Of a stretch of 5,370 bases of DNA, positions 1 through 5,370 are shown piece by piece. The stretch is from an uncultured Bacteroidota bacterium. GTDB lineage: Bacteria > Bacteroidota > Bacteroidia > Chitinophagales > Chitinophagaceae. The notes under the pieces were generated by a model. It saw nothing but the letters and a program-made list of their open reading frames with translations. It was not told the origin of the DNA and did no database searches. A program made the position numbers and the translations under genes. The stretch is from NCBI GenBank assembly GCA_946479055.1, contig CAMLEX010000389.1, positions 1 to 5,370 of the forward strand. Direction: 5' to 3'. Each line of letters starts with the position of its first letter. Position 1 is the stretch's first letter.

Positions 1-108
1 ATAGGTTTGACAAACCATTACTACCGCACACAAAGCAATGAACAAGTTGCTGTATATAAAAAAACGGGAAAAAGTTCTGGCAAAGCTCATCAGCTTACGG
101 TAAAATAA
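1..108 (+). CDS. 3' end of an unidentified gene (partial)
   Basis: The plus frame starting at base 1 is open for 35 codons and ends in TAA at 106-108; the 5' part lies outside the window. The peptide is basic and hydrophilic and ends in ...GKAHQLTVK. I do not recognise a family from this tail. Its last 14 bases overlap the end of the convergent lipoprotein gene on the other strand. An open stretch of 35 codons can occur by chance in this composition, so the call rests mainly on the frame being open to the window edge and on ordinary-looking codons. Sequence left of the window would settle it. Confidence 0.4.
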   Translation: MGLTNHYYRTQSNEQVAVYKKTGKSSGKAHQLTVK

Positions 109-538
109 TCACAACCGGATCGCTATCGACAGTATCACTTTTATTACCTGCACGGTCTTCAACTGCAAAGCGAAAAATTAAGGTATCATTTTCAGTAACA
201 CTTTCTTTGAGAAAATCATAGTCAAGCTGAAAACTGATCTCACCATTATCTTTGGAAGGAAAGTCTGGTAAATTGTTCCGGAATGTGTCTACCTTATCCT
301 GGCCGGTAGGAAGAGGAATAAGATTAATACGTTTCAGCACACCAATAACAGGAGCGCCGTTCAGATCGCCTTCTTTATCAAAATAATTTAAACGTATTCT
401 CAGTGCACCGCCGGGGAATAGTTCTTTAGTACTATAGTCTTTTATTTCAAGTCTTGGCTTGGTTTCAAACTTATCTTTGCCACATGCAAATAAAAGTGTG
501 GCAAAGGAGAGAACAAAAATTGCGGGGATCGTCTTCAT
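95..538 (-). CDS. Small lipoprotein, function unknown
   Basis: This encodes a 147-residue precursor with a classical lipoprotein signal: Met-Lys, a hydrophobic stretch at residues 4-18 and a lipobox L-F-A-Cys with the lipidated cysteine at 19. The residues after it, C-G-K-D-K, partly resemble the Bacteroidota lipoprotein export signal (C-x-K-[DE]-[DE]), so surface exposure is possible but not shown. The mature part, about 128 residues, is rich in beta-type alternation, with the acidic turn FDKEGDLNG near residues 53-61 and FAVEDRAGNKSD near 124-135. This recalls the Ig/cadherin-like beta-sandwich of many Bacteroidota lipoproteins, but I cannot name a family. The frame extends upstream to 598, but the ATG at 538 is preferred: it begins the signal peptide and lies just below a good promoter. 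The gene is divergent from the LuxE-like gene and convergent with the partial gene at 1-108. Confidence 0.85.
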   Translation of the reverse strand: MKTIPAIFVLSFATLLFACGKDKFETKPRLEIKDYSTKELFPGGALRIRLNYFDKEGDLNGAPVIGVLKRINLIPLPTGQDKVDTFRNNLPDFPSKDNGEISFQLDYDFLKESVTENDTLIFRFAVEDRAGNKSDTVDSDPVVIILP

Positions 539-547
539 ATCGCACAA

Positions 548-575
548 TTGAATGTAAACAAATATAATACCTTTT
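548..575 (+). promoter_or_regulatory. Promoter of the LuxE-like gene (-33/-7)
   Basis: On the plus strand TTG (548-550) is followed after 17 nt by TACCTTTT (568-575), which matches seven of eight positions of TAnnTTTG. Transcription would begin near 582, about 11 nt before the ATG at 593. The TTG that could be read as an alternative start codon is therefore better explained as the -33 element. The site is interleaved with the opposing lipoprotein promoter. Confidence 0.5.
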
Positions 576-587
576 GGAGTAATACAA
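559..587 (-). promoter_or_regulatory. Promoter of the lipoprotein gene (-33/-7)
   Basis: On the minus strand there is TATATTTG (559-566), an exact match to the Bacteroidota -7 consensus TAnnTTTG. It is preceded after 18 nt by TTG (585-587), the -33 element. Spacing fits the known 17-23 range. Transcription would begin around 551-553, leaving a leader of roughly 14 nt before the ATG at 538. Confidence 0.65.
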
Positions 588-592
588 GAGCC

Positions 593-1627
593 ATGCAATG
601 TAAATGGAAAGATAAAGTTCTTACTATAACCGGTCCGGAATTTGAAAAACTGGCACTAGAACTGTTCCTTTTTCAATATCAGAATAATGAGGTTTACCAG
701 CAATACGTAAAAGCCTTGCAGGTGGATCCGGATTCAATCCAATCACTTAGCCAGATCCCTTTTTTGCCCATCCGGTTTTTTAAATCTCATGCTGTCAAAA
801 CAACTGCATTTGACACTGCCATTGTTTTTGAAAGCAGTGGCACCACCGGCAGTATCAACAGCTGCCATTTTGTAAAAGACATTGAATTATACAAAGAAGG
901 TTTTACCAAAGGATTTGAACTGTTTTATGGCCCGGTAAAAGATTGGTGCATCATTGGATTATTGCCTTCTTACCTGGAAAGGCAAAATTCATCGCTGGTA
1001 TATATGGTCAATGAGTTGATTCAAAAAAGTGGGCATGCAAATAGTGGTTTTTATCTCAACGAATTTGAACAGCTATTTAATTTATTAACGGAGCTGGAAA
1101 AGAGAAAGCAAAAAACATTATTGATGGGAGTGACGTTTGGATTACTTGATTTCGCAGAAAGTTATTCTTCCCAGATCAATCCGGAACTTTTTAATCATAC
1201 AATTATAATGGAAACTGGCGGAATGAAAGGCAGGCGTCGGGAAATGATACGGCAGGAAGTACATGATAATTTAAAGAACGCTTTTCATGTGCCTTTAATT
1301 CATTCAGAATATGGAATGACAGAGCTTTTATCACAAGCTTACTCCGGGGGAAATGGTATTTTCAAATGCCCGCCATGGACGAAGGTGTTGGTAAGAGATG
1401 AAGAAGATCCATTAACTGTCCGACATCCCGGAGGGGATGCCTTATCTGTCAGACGAGACGTCAGACAGATAAGCGGGGCAATAAATATTATTGATCTGGC
1501 CAATGTTTATTCCTGCAGTTTTATAGCGACCGATGATGCCGGTAAAGTTTTTCCTGATGGCAGTTTTGAAGTATTGGGCCGTATGGACAATAGTGATTTG
1601 CGGGGTTGTAGTTTGATGGTGTTATAA
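593..1627 (+). CDS. LuxE-like acyl-protein synthetase / acyltransferase
   Basis: This is a 344-residue cytoplasmic protein of the LuxE family, a branch of the acyl-adenylating (ANL) fold. Family members activate a carboxylic acid with ATP and pass the acyl group to a protein; the substrate here is unknown and no luxC or luciferase gene is present. Visible motifs are the phosphate-binding loop FESSGTTG near 79-86, ETGGMKGRR at 207-215, HSEYGMTELL at 237-246 (the ANL YGxTE-type motif), IDLANVYSCSF at 300-310 and GRMDNSDLRGC at 329-339. In LuxE a cysteine near the C terminus carries the acyl group; the RGC cysteine at 339 is a candidate, by inference. The ATG at 593 is chosen over TTG at 548, because the latter fits a promoter element and no conserved residues lie between them. 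Residues 276-294, between DEEDPLT and GAINIIDLAN, are about a dozen longer than I recall for homologues and are encoded by a palindromic insertion. Confidence 0.9.
   Translation: MQCKWKDKVLTITGPEFEKLALELFLFQYQNNEVYQQYVKALQVDPDSIQSLSQIPFLPIRFFKSHAVKTTAFDTAIVFESSGTTGSINSCHFVKDIELYKEGFTKGFELFYGPVKDWCIIGLLPSYLERQNSSLVYMVNELIQKSGHANSGFYLNEFEQLFNLLTELEKRKQKTLLMGVTFGLLDFAESYSSQINPELFNHTIIMETGGMKGRRREMIRQEVHDNLKNAFHVPLIHSEYGMTELLSQAYSGGNGIFKCPPWTKVLVRDEEDPLTVRHPGGDALSVRRDVRQISGAINIIDLANVYSCSFIATDDAGKVFPDGSFEVLGRMDNSDLRGCSLMVL
1424..1473. repeat. Double palindromic (REP-like) element inside the coding sequence
   Basis: Two hairpins sit one base apart. The first has arms CATCCC (1424-1429) and GGGATG (1434-1439) around a GGAG loop. 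The second spans 1441-1473: ten bases CTTATCTGTC pair with GACAGATAAG, then an A/A mismatch, then GACG pairs with CGTC around a 3-nt AGA loop. CTGTCCGAC (1417-1425) and CTGTCAGAC (1446-1454) are near-identical, so the unit may start at 1417. The element is more GC-rich than its surroundings and stays in frame with the LuxE-like gene, encoding roughly HPGGDALSVRRDVRQIS. Structure is directly visible; mobility is inference. Confidence 0.7.
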
Positions 1628-1636
1628 ATAAGAGTT

Positions 1637-1706
1637 CAGAGGTCGGAAGTCAGAGGTTAGAAGTCCGGCATTGAATGATACCTCCGACTTCTTACTTCTA
1701 ACCTCT
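1637..1706. terminator. Probable bidirectional terminator made of 14-bp repeats
   Basis: The gap between the convergent LuxE-like and LytTR genes holds two tandem 14-mers, CAGAGGTCGGAAGT (1637-1650) and CAGAGGTTAGAAGT (1651-1664), differing at two positions. The complementary form follows at about 1680-1706. AGAGGTTAGAAGT (1652-1664) pairs perfectly over 13 bp with ACTTCTAACCTCT (1694-1706) around a 29-nt loop. Position between two gene ends and two-way symmetry suggest a terminator for both transcripts. There is no strong T-tract right after the stem, so intrinsic termination is not certain. Confidence 0.5.
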
Positions 1707-1716
1707 TACCTCAGTT

Positions 1717-2475
1717 TTATGCATTATGCATCCATTCCCTGAATTGTGGTGCCATTTCCTGGCTTATGATTACGCAATGATTCAGGTCGGGCAATGTGAG
1801 GTCCACTATTAGTTTTACTTTTTCATAAGATTTAAATCCCCTGATGAAATTGATATTGATAATATATTGACGGTTGGCCCTGAAAAAAGTATTTTCATCC
1901 AGTTCCTCTTCCATTTCGCTAAGGTTTTTATCCGCCATGTATTTTTTCCCCCAGCGGTCAATTACGTAAACCACTTTATTCTCCGTATAAAAAAGAACTA
2001 CATCGTCAAGCCGCAACGAAATATTTTCTATTCCCTTTTTCACCAGTATTCTTTTCTTTTTGTGATCGCCTACATATTGCATCAGGCTGCTTAATGAATG
2101 ATGATCGGTGAAATGTTTTTCAAGCATCCGATATTTTGCCAATGCTTTGCGAAGGTCTTCCTTGTCAACAGGTTTCAATAAATAATCAATACCGTTGTAC
2201 TCAAAAGCATTCATCTTAAATTCGTCGTAACCTGTAATAAAAATTACCGGTGTTCGTACATTGCCATGGTTGAAAATTTCAAAAGAAAGTCCGTCGCTAA
2301 GTTGTACATCGCTAAAAATAAGATCAACAGCGGGTTTCTGCGAGAGGTATTCAATACTTTCTCGTACACTGCCAAGCCGTGCGGTTATTTGCACATCCGT
2401 AGCAATGGCGGATAAGGTTGTAATAAGATTTTCTAATGCGGGTCTTTCATCCTCAATAATTACAGCGTTTAACAT
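1717..2475 (-). CDS. LytTR-family response regulator
   Basis: This 252-residue transcription regulator has an N-terminal receiver domain (about 1-120) and a C-terminal LytTR DNA-binding domain (about 140-250). Receiver residues are in place: the acidic pair E8-D9, phosphoacceptor D56 in the strand DLIFSD, T81 in FITGYDEF, and K101 in DYLLKPVD. The LytTR domain shows KKRILVKKGIENI, the block DDVVLFYTENKVVYV, and the signature FFRANRQYIININFI near 197-211. Length is normal for the family. The ATG at 2475 starts directly at the first receiver strand. It lies 16 nt after the kinase stop codon in the same direction, so the two form an operon in which the kinase should phosphorylate this protein. 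Targets are unknown; the divergent SusC-like locus is the nearest candidate, by inference. Confidence 0.95.
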   Translation of the reverse strand: MLNAVIIEDERPALENLITTLSAIATDVQITARLGSVRESIEYLSQKPAVDLIFSDVQLSDGLSFEIFNHGNVRTPVIFITGYDEFKMNAFEYNGIDYLLKPVDKEDLRKALAKYRMLEKHFTDHHSLSSLMQYVGDHKKKRILVKKGIENISLRLDDVVLFYTENKVVYVIDRWGKKYMADKNLSEMEEELDENTFFRANRQYIININFIRGFKSYEKVKLIVDLTLPDLNHCVIISQEMAPQFREWMHNA

Positions 2476-2491
2476 GGTAAAGGGTTTTGGG

Positions 2492-3505
2492 TTATTTGAT
2501 CAATGGTAGTTTTACAATAAAATTTTCACGGGTTGTTGCAATGGTTATATCTTTTTTGAAAAGCAGTTTATAACGTGAACTTAAGTTTCTGAGTCCTATA
2601 CCGGTGGAATTAACAGCATAGAGTTTTGGTTTTATGTTGTTACTAACCTGCAGGTAAAGATCATTAGCGGATACTTTTATCAGCAGCGGATTTGCAGCTG
2701 TAAATTCATTGTGCTTGATAGCATTCTCCACCAGTATCTGAAGCGAGCAGGGAGGTATCATTACCTTGGCGCTTTTTTCATCCAGCGTAGTTTGCAGTTG
2801 CAGTTTATTATCATGCCTTATTTGTAACAGAAAAAAATAACTTTCTATAAACTCCAGCTCATCTTCTAAAGGAATAAGTTCTTTATTCTTGTTGATCAAA
2901 AAATATTTATATACCTGTGCCAGCCGGTTATTAAATAAATGTGCTTGTTCCGGTTCATTAAGGATAAGATGATTCAGCGTATTTAATGAGTTGAAAAGAA
3001 AATGTGGATCCATTTCATTAGTAAGCACCTGTAGCTCTGCCTGTGAAAGTTCCTTATCCAGTTGATCAACGATCTTTGTATCCAGTTCCCGCTCCTTGCT
3101 AAGAAAAAGTATTTCATAAATAAGCGTAAAAATGATAACGGCAGCTACACAGGCACCAATGAATCTATAAATATCAGGACCGGGCCATCTAAAAGACTCC
3201 CTTGACATTCTCAGCCAAATCAATGAAGAAAGCCCTCCGGTACAGGCTCCATAGAGTGCAGATACAAGGCAGACAGCAGCAATTTTTGAGAACGGATTTG
3301 AAATAGGTCTGTATAATGGCCGTAGTTTAATATGTATCCAGTTGCATCCTTTCCAGATAGTGAGTGAGGTTAGGATAAAAAAGAGATTGGCAGCAATAAG
3401 TTCAAAAAGCGAGTACCTGTTATAAGTGACAATGCCCGAGATAAGCGGCAGGCATATACCCAACAAAGGAATAAAAATCGTTTTCAGAAGCACATCCTTG
3501 ATCAT
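2492..3505 (-). CDS. Membrane sensor histidine kinase, LytS/YehU-type (His_kinase family)
   Basis: This is a 337-residue inner-membrane kinase. Four hydrophobic segments lie near residues 5-26, 33-51, 73-98 and 112-135, with only short loops between them and no large periplasmic sensor domain, so the signal is probably read in or at the membrane. A short linker with coiled-coil character (about 136-163) leads to the His_kinase motif EMDPHFLFNSLNTL, with phosphoacceptor H168. The ATP-binding half keeps the N box (VENAIKHNE, N261 and N266) and a G box (STGIGLRNL, about 300-307). All key residues are present, so it should be active. It is the first gene of a two-gene operon with the LytTR regulator and is divergent from the SusC-like gene. 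The ATG at 3505 has no clear Shine-Dalgarno site, which is usual in this phylum. The sensed ligand cannot be told from sequence. Confidence 0.93.
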   Translation of the reverse strand: MIKDVLLKTIFIPLLGICLPLISGIVTYNRYSLFELIAANLFFILTSLTIWKGCNWIHIKLRPLYRPISNPFSKIAAVCLVSALYGACTGGLSSLIWLRMSRESFRWPGPDIYRFIGACVAAVIIFTLIYEILFLSKERELDTKIVDQLDKELSQAELQVLTNEMDPHFLFNSLNTLNHLILNEPEQAHLFNNRLAQVYKYFLINKNKELIPLEDELEFIESYFFLLQIRHDNKLQLQTTLDEKSAKVMIPPCSLQILVENAIKHNEFTAANPLLIKVSANDLYLQVSNNIKPKLYAVNSTGIGLRNLSSRYKLLFKKDITIATTRENFIVKLPLIK

Positions 3506-3520
3506 AAAAGCAGCGGTTAT

Positions 3521-3536
3521 GGTTTATTGCTAAACC
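3521..3536 (-). repeat. Hairpin in the kinase leader
   Basis: GGTTTA (3521-3526) and TAAACC (3531-3536) form a perfect 6-bp inverted repeat with a 4-nt loop. It ends 15 nt upstream of the kinase ATG and would fold in the leader RNA or serve as a small operator. Function is inference. Confidence 0.4.
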
Positions 3537-3540
3537 TGTT

Positions 3541-3558
3541 GTTTTCTCTAGTTTTCTC
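3541..3558. repeat. Tandem GTTTTCTC direct repeat
   Basis: GTTTTCTC occurs at 3541-3548 and 3551-3558, a 10-bp period equal to about one helical turn, some 36 bp upstream of the kinase start codon. It could be a protein-binding site, but two short AT-rich copies may also be chance. Confidence 0.3.
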
Positions 3559-3759
3559 ATGTGTGTTGTTAAAACGTTTATCCGCTATAAAACTATCTCT
3601 ACATCCTGTTAAGTAAGTATAAAATTTTTCCCGTGGACGAAATTCATTACAAGTGGTAAATAATCTACCAATTGAATAGACCTTTTATTTATCAGGAGGG
3701 ATCAGCGTGAAATAATGCTGCTTCATTCATCAAATTTCATTGTCAGGGTTTTGTCAAAT

Positions 3760-3797
3760 GATTGGGAATCTTTATTTATCGACTGATAAAACCAATC
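3760..3797. repeat. Nested inverted repeat
   Basis: Outer arms GATTGG (3760-3765) and CCAATC (3792-3797) enclose inner arms TTTATC (3775-3780) and GATAAA (3785-3790) with a GACT loop. The left side carries 9 unpaired bases and the right side one, so a folded form would be asymmetric. Possible operator or RNA structure. Confidence 0.35.
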
Positions 3798-3841
3798 CAA
3801 ATAAAATTTGCATTCACGTAACACCGGTTTAATAAATGATA

Positions 3842-3881
3842 TTACTGTTTTATACCGAATATTTCATTTATAAAACGGTAA
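3842..3881. repeat. 13-bp inverted repeat
   Basis: TTACTGTTTTATA (3842-3854) and TATAAAACGGTAA (3869-3881) are complementary at 12 of 13 positions; the exception is a T-G pair that would still form in plus-strand RNA. The loop is 14 nt. It is the longest inverted repeat in the intergenic region, with no T-tract after it, so an operator is more likely than a terminator. Confidence 0.55.
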
Positions 3882-3992
3882 GGCAGGGTTTAGATAAGAA
3901 ATTTCATTTTCCAGATACGTTTTAAGATTACATATCTGCCACTTCACTTTCAAAAATTCATGCTTTAGAAATATTGAACCGGCCGGGTGAAA

Positions 3993-4026
3993 CAACAATG
4001 TTAAAATTGTTGCCTTAATGTTAAGG
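3993..4026. repeat. Two abutting hairpins with AATGTTAA direct repeats upstream of the SusC-like gene
   Basis: CAACAAT (3993-3999) pairs with ATTGTTG (4006-4012) around a 6-nt loop. Immediately next, CCTTAA (4013-4018) pairs with TTAAGG (4021-4026) around TG. The centre of each contains AATGTTAA (3997-4004 and 4017-4024), so the same 8-mer recurs with a period of exactly 20 bp. The block lies 61 bp before the receptor start codon and is a plausible operator or leader structure. Confidence 0.5.
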
Positions 4027-4079
4027 TTTACAAACTAACATGTGTAATACTACTATCTCATCAACGTAACAATCAAAAA

Positions 4080-4091
4080 ATGAGTTTATGA
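4080..4091 (+). other. Three-codon mini-ORF overlapping the SusC-like start
   Basis: An ATG at 4080 directly follows an A-rich run (4075-4080) and opens Met-Ser-Leu-stop. Its TGA (4089-4091) overlaps the receptor ATG (4088-4090) as ATGA, the arrangement used for translational coupling. Whether ribosomes start at the first ATG is unknown. Confidence 0.3.
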
Positions 4092-5370
4092 AGAAATTAT
4101 TTCTTTTAACTGCAATTATCATTGCAGGATATTCTTTTGCTTATGGGCAAAAGAATATTTCCGGTAAAGTGACAGACAAAAAAAACGGTGCCCCCCTGGC
4201 TGGGGTTTCGGTCATTGTGAAAGATGGCGGAGGAGCCACGCAAACAGATGTAAATGGAAATTTTTCATTGGTAAATGTACCGGCCAATACAAAAATTACT
4301 TTTTCCCTGGTCAGTTATAAAGCTTTAGAAAGCCCATTGCCTTCAGGAAATACATTGGATATAGCATTGGAAGAAGATGCAAGACAATTGTCTGAAGTTG
4401 TTGTAACAGCTCTCGGCATCAGGAGAACCGATAAAGCAATTGGATACTCAATTGGTAAGGTAGACCCCAATTTATTAACTCAAAAATCAGAACCAGATCT
4501 ACTCAAAGGACTACAGGGCAAAGTAGCTGGGGTGGATATACGTTCTGGCCAGGGCACGCCCGGCGCTGCAACCCGTATTCAAATCAGGGGTAACTCTTCA
4601 TTTTTTGGTAACAACCAACCGTTAATAGTCGTGGATGGTGTGCCATATAGTAATGACCAGGTCACAACCAGTAGCCAGGTATCAGGCGGAACAGCTTATT
4701 CAAGTGGTATTGCAAACCTTGATCCCAATGATATTGCATCAATGAGTGTGTTAAAGGGATCATCTGCTGCCGCATTGTATGGATCAAGAGCGTCCAATGG
4801 CGTAATACTTATTACTACTAAATCAGGAAGTGCTTCGAGAAGTAAGAAAGGGCTTGAAGTAACATTTAAAAGTTCTTATGCGATTGAAAAAATCGGGAAT
4901 CTTCCAACATTTCAAAATGAATACGGTGCAGGGGCAAATATGAGAACTCAAAATTCTAATGGCTCATGGGGTGGACCTTTCAGAGACCAGGATTCTATAC
5001 CTACCTGGCCCAATTTATTAAATGCATATCCTGAGTTGTTTGGTCCTAATGTAGCTTATAAAGCGTATCCCAATAATGTTAAAGACCTTTTCACAACTGG
5101 TAATGTATTCGAAAATTCTATAGGCTTTAACGGTGGTGATGAAAAAAGCTCGGTTGCTCTTACAGCCTCTCAATTAAATCATGATGGCTATGTGCCCGGT
5201 TCTGAATTTGATAGAACGAATCTGGGTTTAGGCGGTTCTACTAAATTATCCAGTGGAATAACTATCCGTGGCAATTTTAGTTATTCAAAATCTAAACAAA
5301 AGGGTGGATATTTTGGCGAAAACCAGGTTGATGGCGCTGCATCTCAATTTGCAAGAACATTGTTTTTAGC
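4088..5370 (+). CDS. SusC/RagA-family TonB-dependent outer-membrane receptor (5' part)
   Basis: The frame is open from ATG 4088 to the window end: 427 codons, whereas full members usually have about 1000 residues, so the barrel continues outside. Residues 1-20 are a Sec signal peptide (MKKLF..., likely cut after AYG). Residues 22-95 form a CarboxypepD_reg-like domain starting ISGKVTDKKNGAPLAGVSV. A TonB-box-like LSEVVVTALGI follows at 101-111, then the plug domain with GLQGKVAGVDI (141-151), IQIRGNSS (164-171), the SusC signature PLIVVDGVPY (178-187) and SSAAALYGSRASNGVILITTKSG (225-247). Barrel strands begin near 255. There is no STN domain, so FecA-type anti-sigma signalling is not expected. 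Such receptors import glycans or peptides with a SusD lipoprotein, normally encoded next. It is divergent from the kinase/LytTR operon, which may control it. The substrate cannot be read from this part. Confidence 0.95.
   Translation, partial: MKKLFLLTAIIIAGYSFAYGQKNISGKVTDKKNGAPLAGVSVIVKDGGGATQTDVNGNFSLVNVPANTKITFSLVSYKALESPLPSGNTLDIALEEDARQLSEVVVTALGIRRTDKAIGYSIGKVDPNLLTQKSEPDLLKGLQGKVAGVDIRSGQGTPGAATRIQIRGNSSFFGNNQPLIVVDGVPYSNDQVTTSSQVSGGTAYSSGIANLDPNDIASMSVLKGSSAAALYGSRASNGVILITTKSGSASRSKKGLEVTFKSSYAIEKIGNLPTFQNEYGAGANMRTQNSNGSWGGPFRDQDSIPTWPNLLNAYPELFGPNVAYKAYPNNVKDLFTTGNVFENSIGFNGGDEKSSVALTASQLNHDGYVPGSEFDRTNLGLGGSTKLSSGITIRGNFSYSKSKQKGGYFGENQVDGAASQFARTLFL

Larger units (their letters stand above)
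3506..4087. other. 582-bp repeat-rich divergent intergenic region
   Basis: No gene can be supported here on either strand. The region is AT-rich and must hold the promoters of the kinase operon (leftward) and the SusC-like gene (rightward), but no -33/-7 pair close to consensus was found; TACGTTTT at 3916-3923 is a weak -7 candidate without a matching TTG. It contains several inverted repeats listed separately, a GC-only palindrome CCGGCCGG at 3979-3986, a TTGTCA direct repeat at 3740-3745 and 3751-3756, and three copies of ATTTCATT (3734, 3861, 3901). Confidence 0.7.

Noticed and set aside
548..592. TTG start at 548 for the LuxE-like gene
   Set aside because: The TTG fits a -33 element with a -7 box 17 nt later, and the added 15 residues show no family motif.
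539..598. Longer N terminus for the lipoprotein, starting at 598
   Set aside because: It would place 20 residues before a clear lipoprotein signal peptide and across its own promoter; the ATG at 538 fits much better.
1867..2094. Plus-strand open frame of 75 codons
   Set aside because: It lies wholly antisense to the LytTR domain of a well-supported regulator and has no recognisable domain.
2261..2509. Plus-strand open frame of 82 codons
   Set aside because: It is antisense to the receiver domain and shows no domain or signal of its own.
3573..3581. AACGTTTAT as a LytTR site, with TACGTTGAT on the minus strand at 4060-4068
   Set aside because: Both match the degenerate 9-bp LytTR consensus, but about one match in a region this size is expected by chance, and neither is paired at the usual spacing.
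3506..4087. A hidden gene, riboswitch or CRISPR array in the large gap
   Set aside because: No long open frame, no regular repeat-spacer pattern and no riboswitch core that I recognise.

Overview
The window looks like chromosomal DNA of a Bacteroidota bacterium, most likely of the Chitinophagaceae type. The grounds are a SusC/RagA-type TonB-dependent receptor, a LytS/LytTR two-component pair, a LuxE-like acyl-protein synthetase of the form I associate with this phylum, a short lipoprotein with a Bacteroidota-style export sequence, near absence of Shine-Dalgarno sites, and -33/-7 promoter elements of the TTG / TAnnTTTG kind. The genus is inference; the phylum is well supported.

Layout: 1-108 is probably the 3' end of an unidentified plus-strand gene. 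It overlaps the tail of a convergent minus-strand lipoprotein gene (95-538). A 54-bp divergent gap (539-592) holds two interleaved promoters, one for the lipoprotein and one for the LuxE-like gene (593-1627). The LuxE-like gene carries a double palindrome (1424-1473) inside its reading frame, which adds about a dozen residues between two conserved blocks; it looks like a small REP-like palindromic element tolerated as coding sequence. Its 3' end converges on the two-component operon, and the 89-bp gap between them is filled by 14-bp GAGGT..GAAGT repeats in inverted orientation, probably a bidirectional terminator.

The minus-strand operon from 3505 to 1717 encodes a membrane histidine kinase of the LytS/His_kinase class, then a LytTR response regulator 16 nt downstream. 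A 582-bp non-coding region (3506-4087) separates it from a divergent SusC-like outer-membrane receptor (4088 to beyond the window end). That region has no gene I can support but is unusually rich in inverted repeats. The clearest are a 13-bp inverted repeat at 3842-3881, two abutting hairpins at 3993-4026 that contain an AATGTTAA direct repeat with 20-bp period, and a 6-bp hairpin in the kinase leader at 3521-3536. The receptor start codon overlaps the stop of a three-codon mini-ORF (4080-4091).

Working model (inference): the kinase/LytTR pair controls the divergent SusC-type uptake locus through the repeats in the shared intergenic region. I see no CRISPR, tRNA, rRNA, insertion sequence or defence system. 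The most unusual signals are the in-frame palindromic insertion and the repeat-rich regulatory region.
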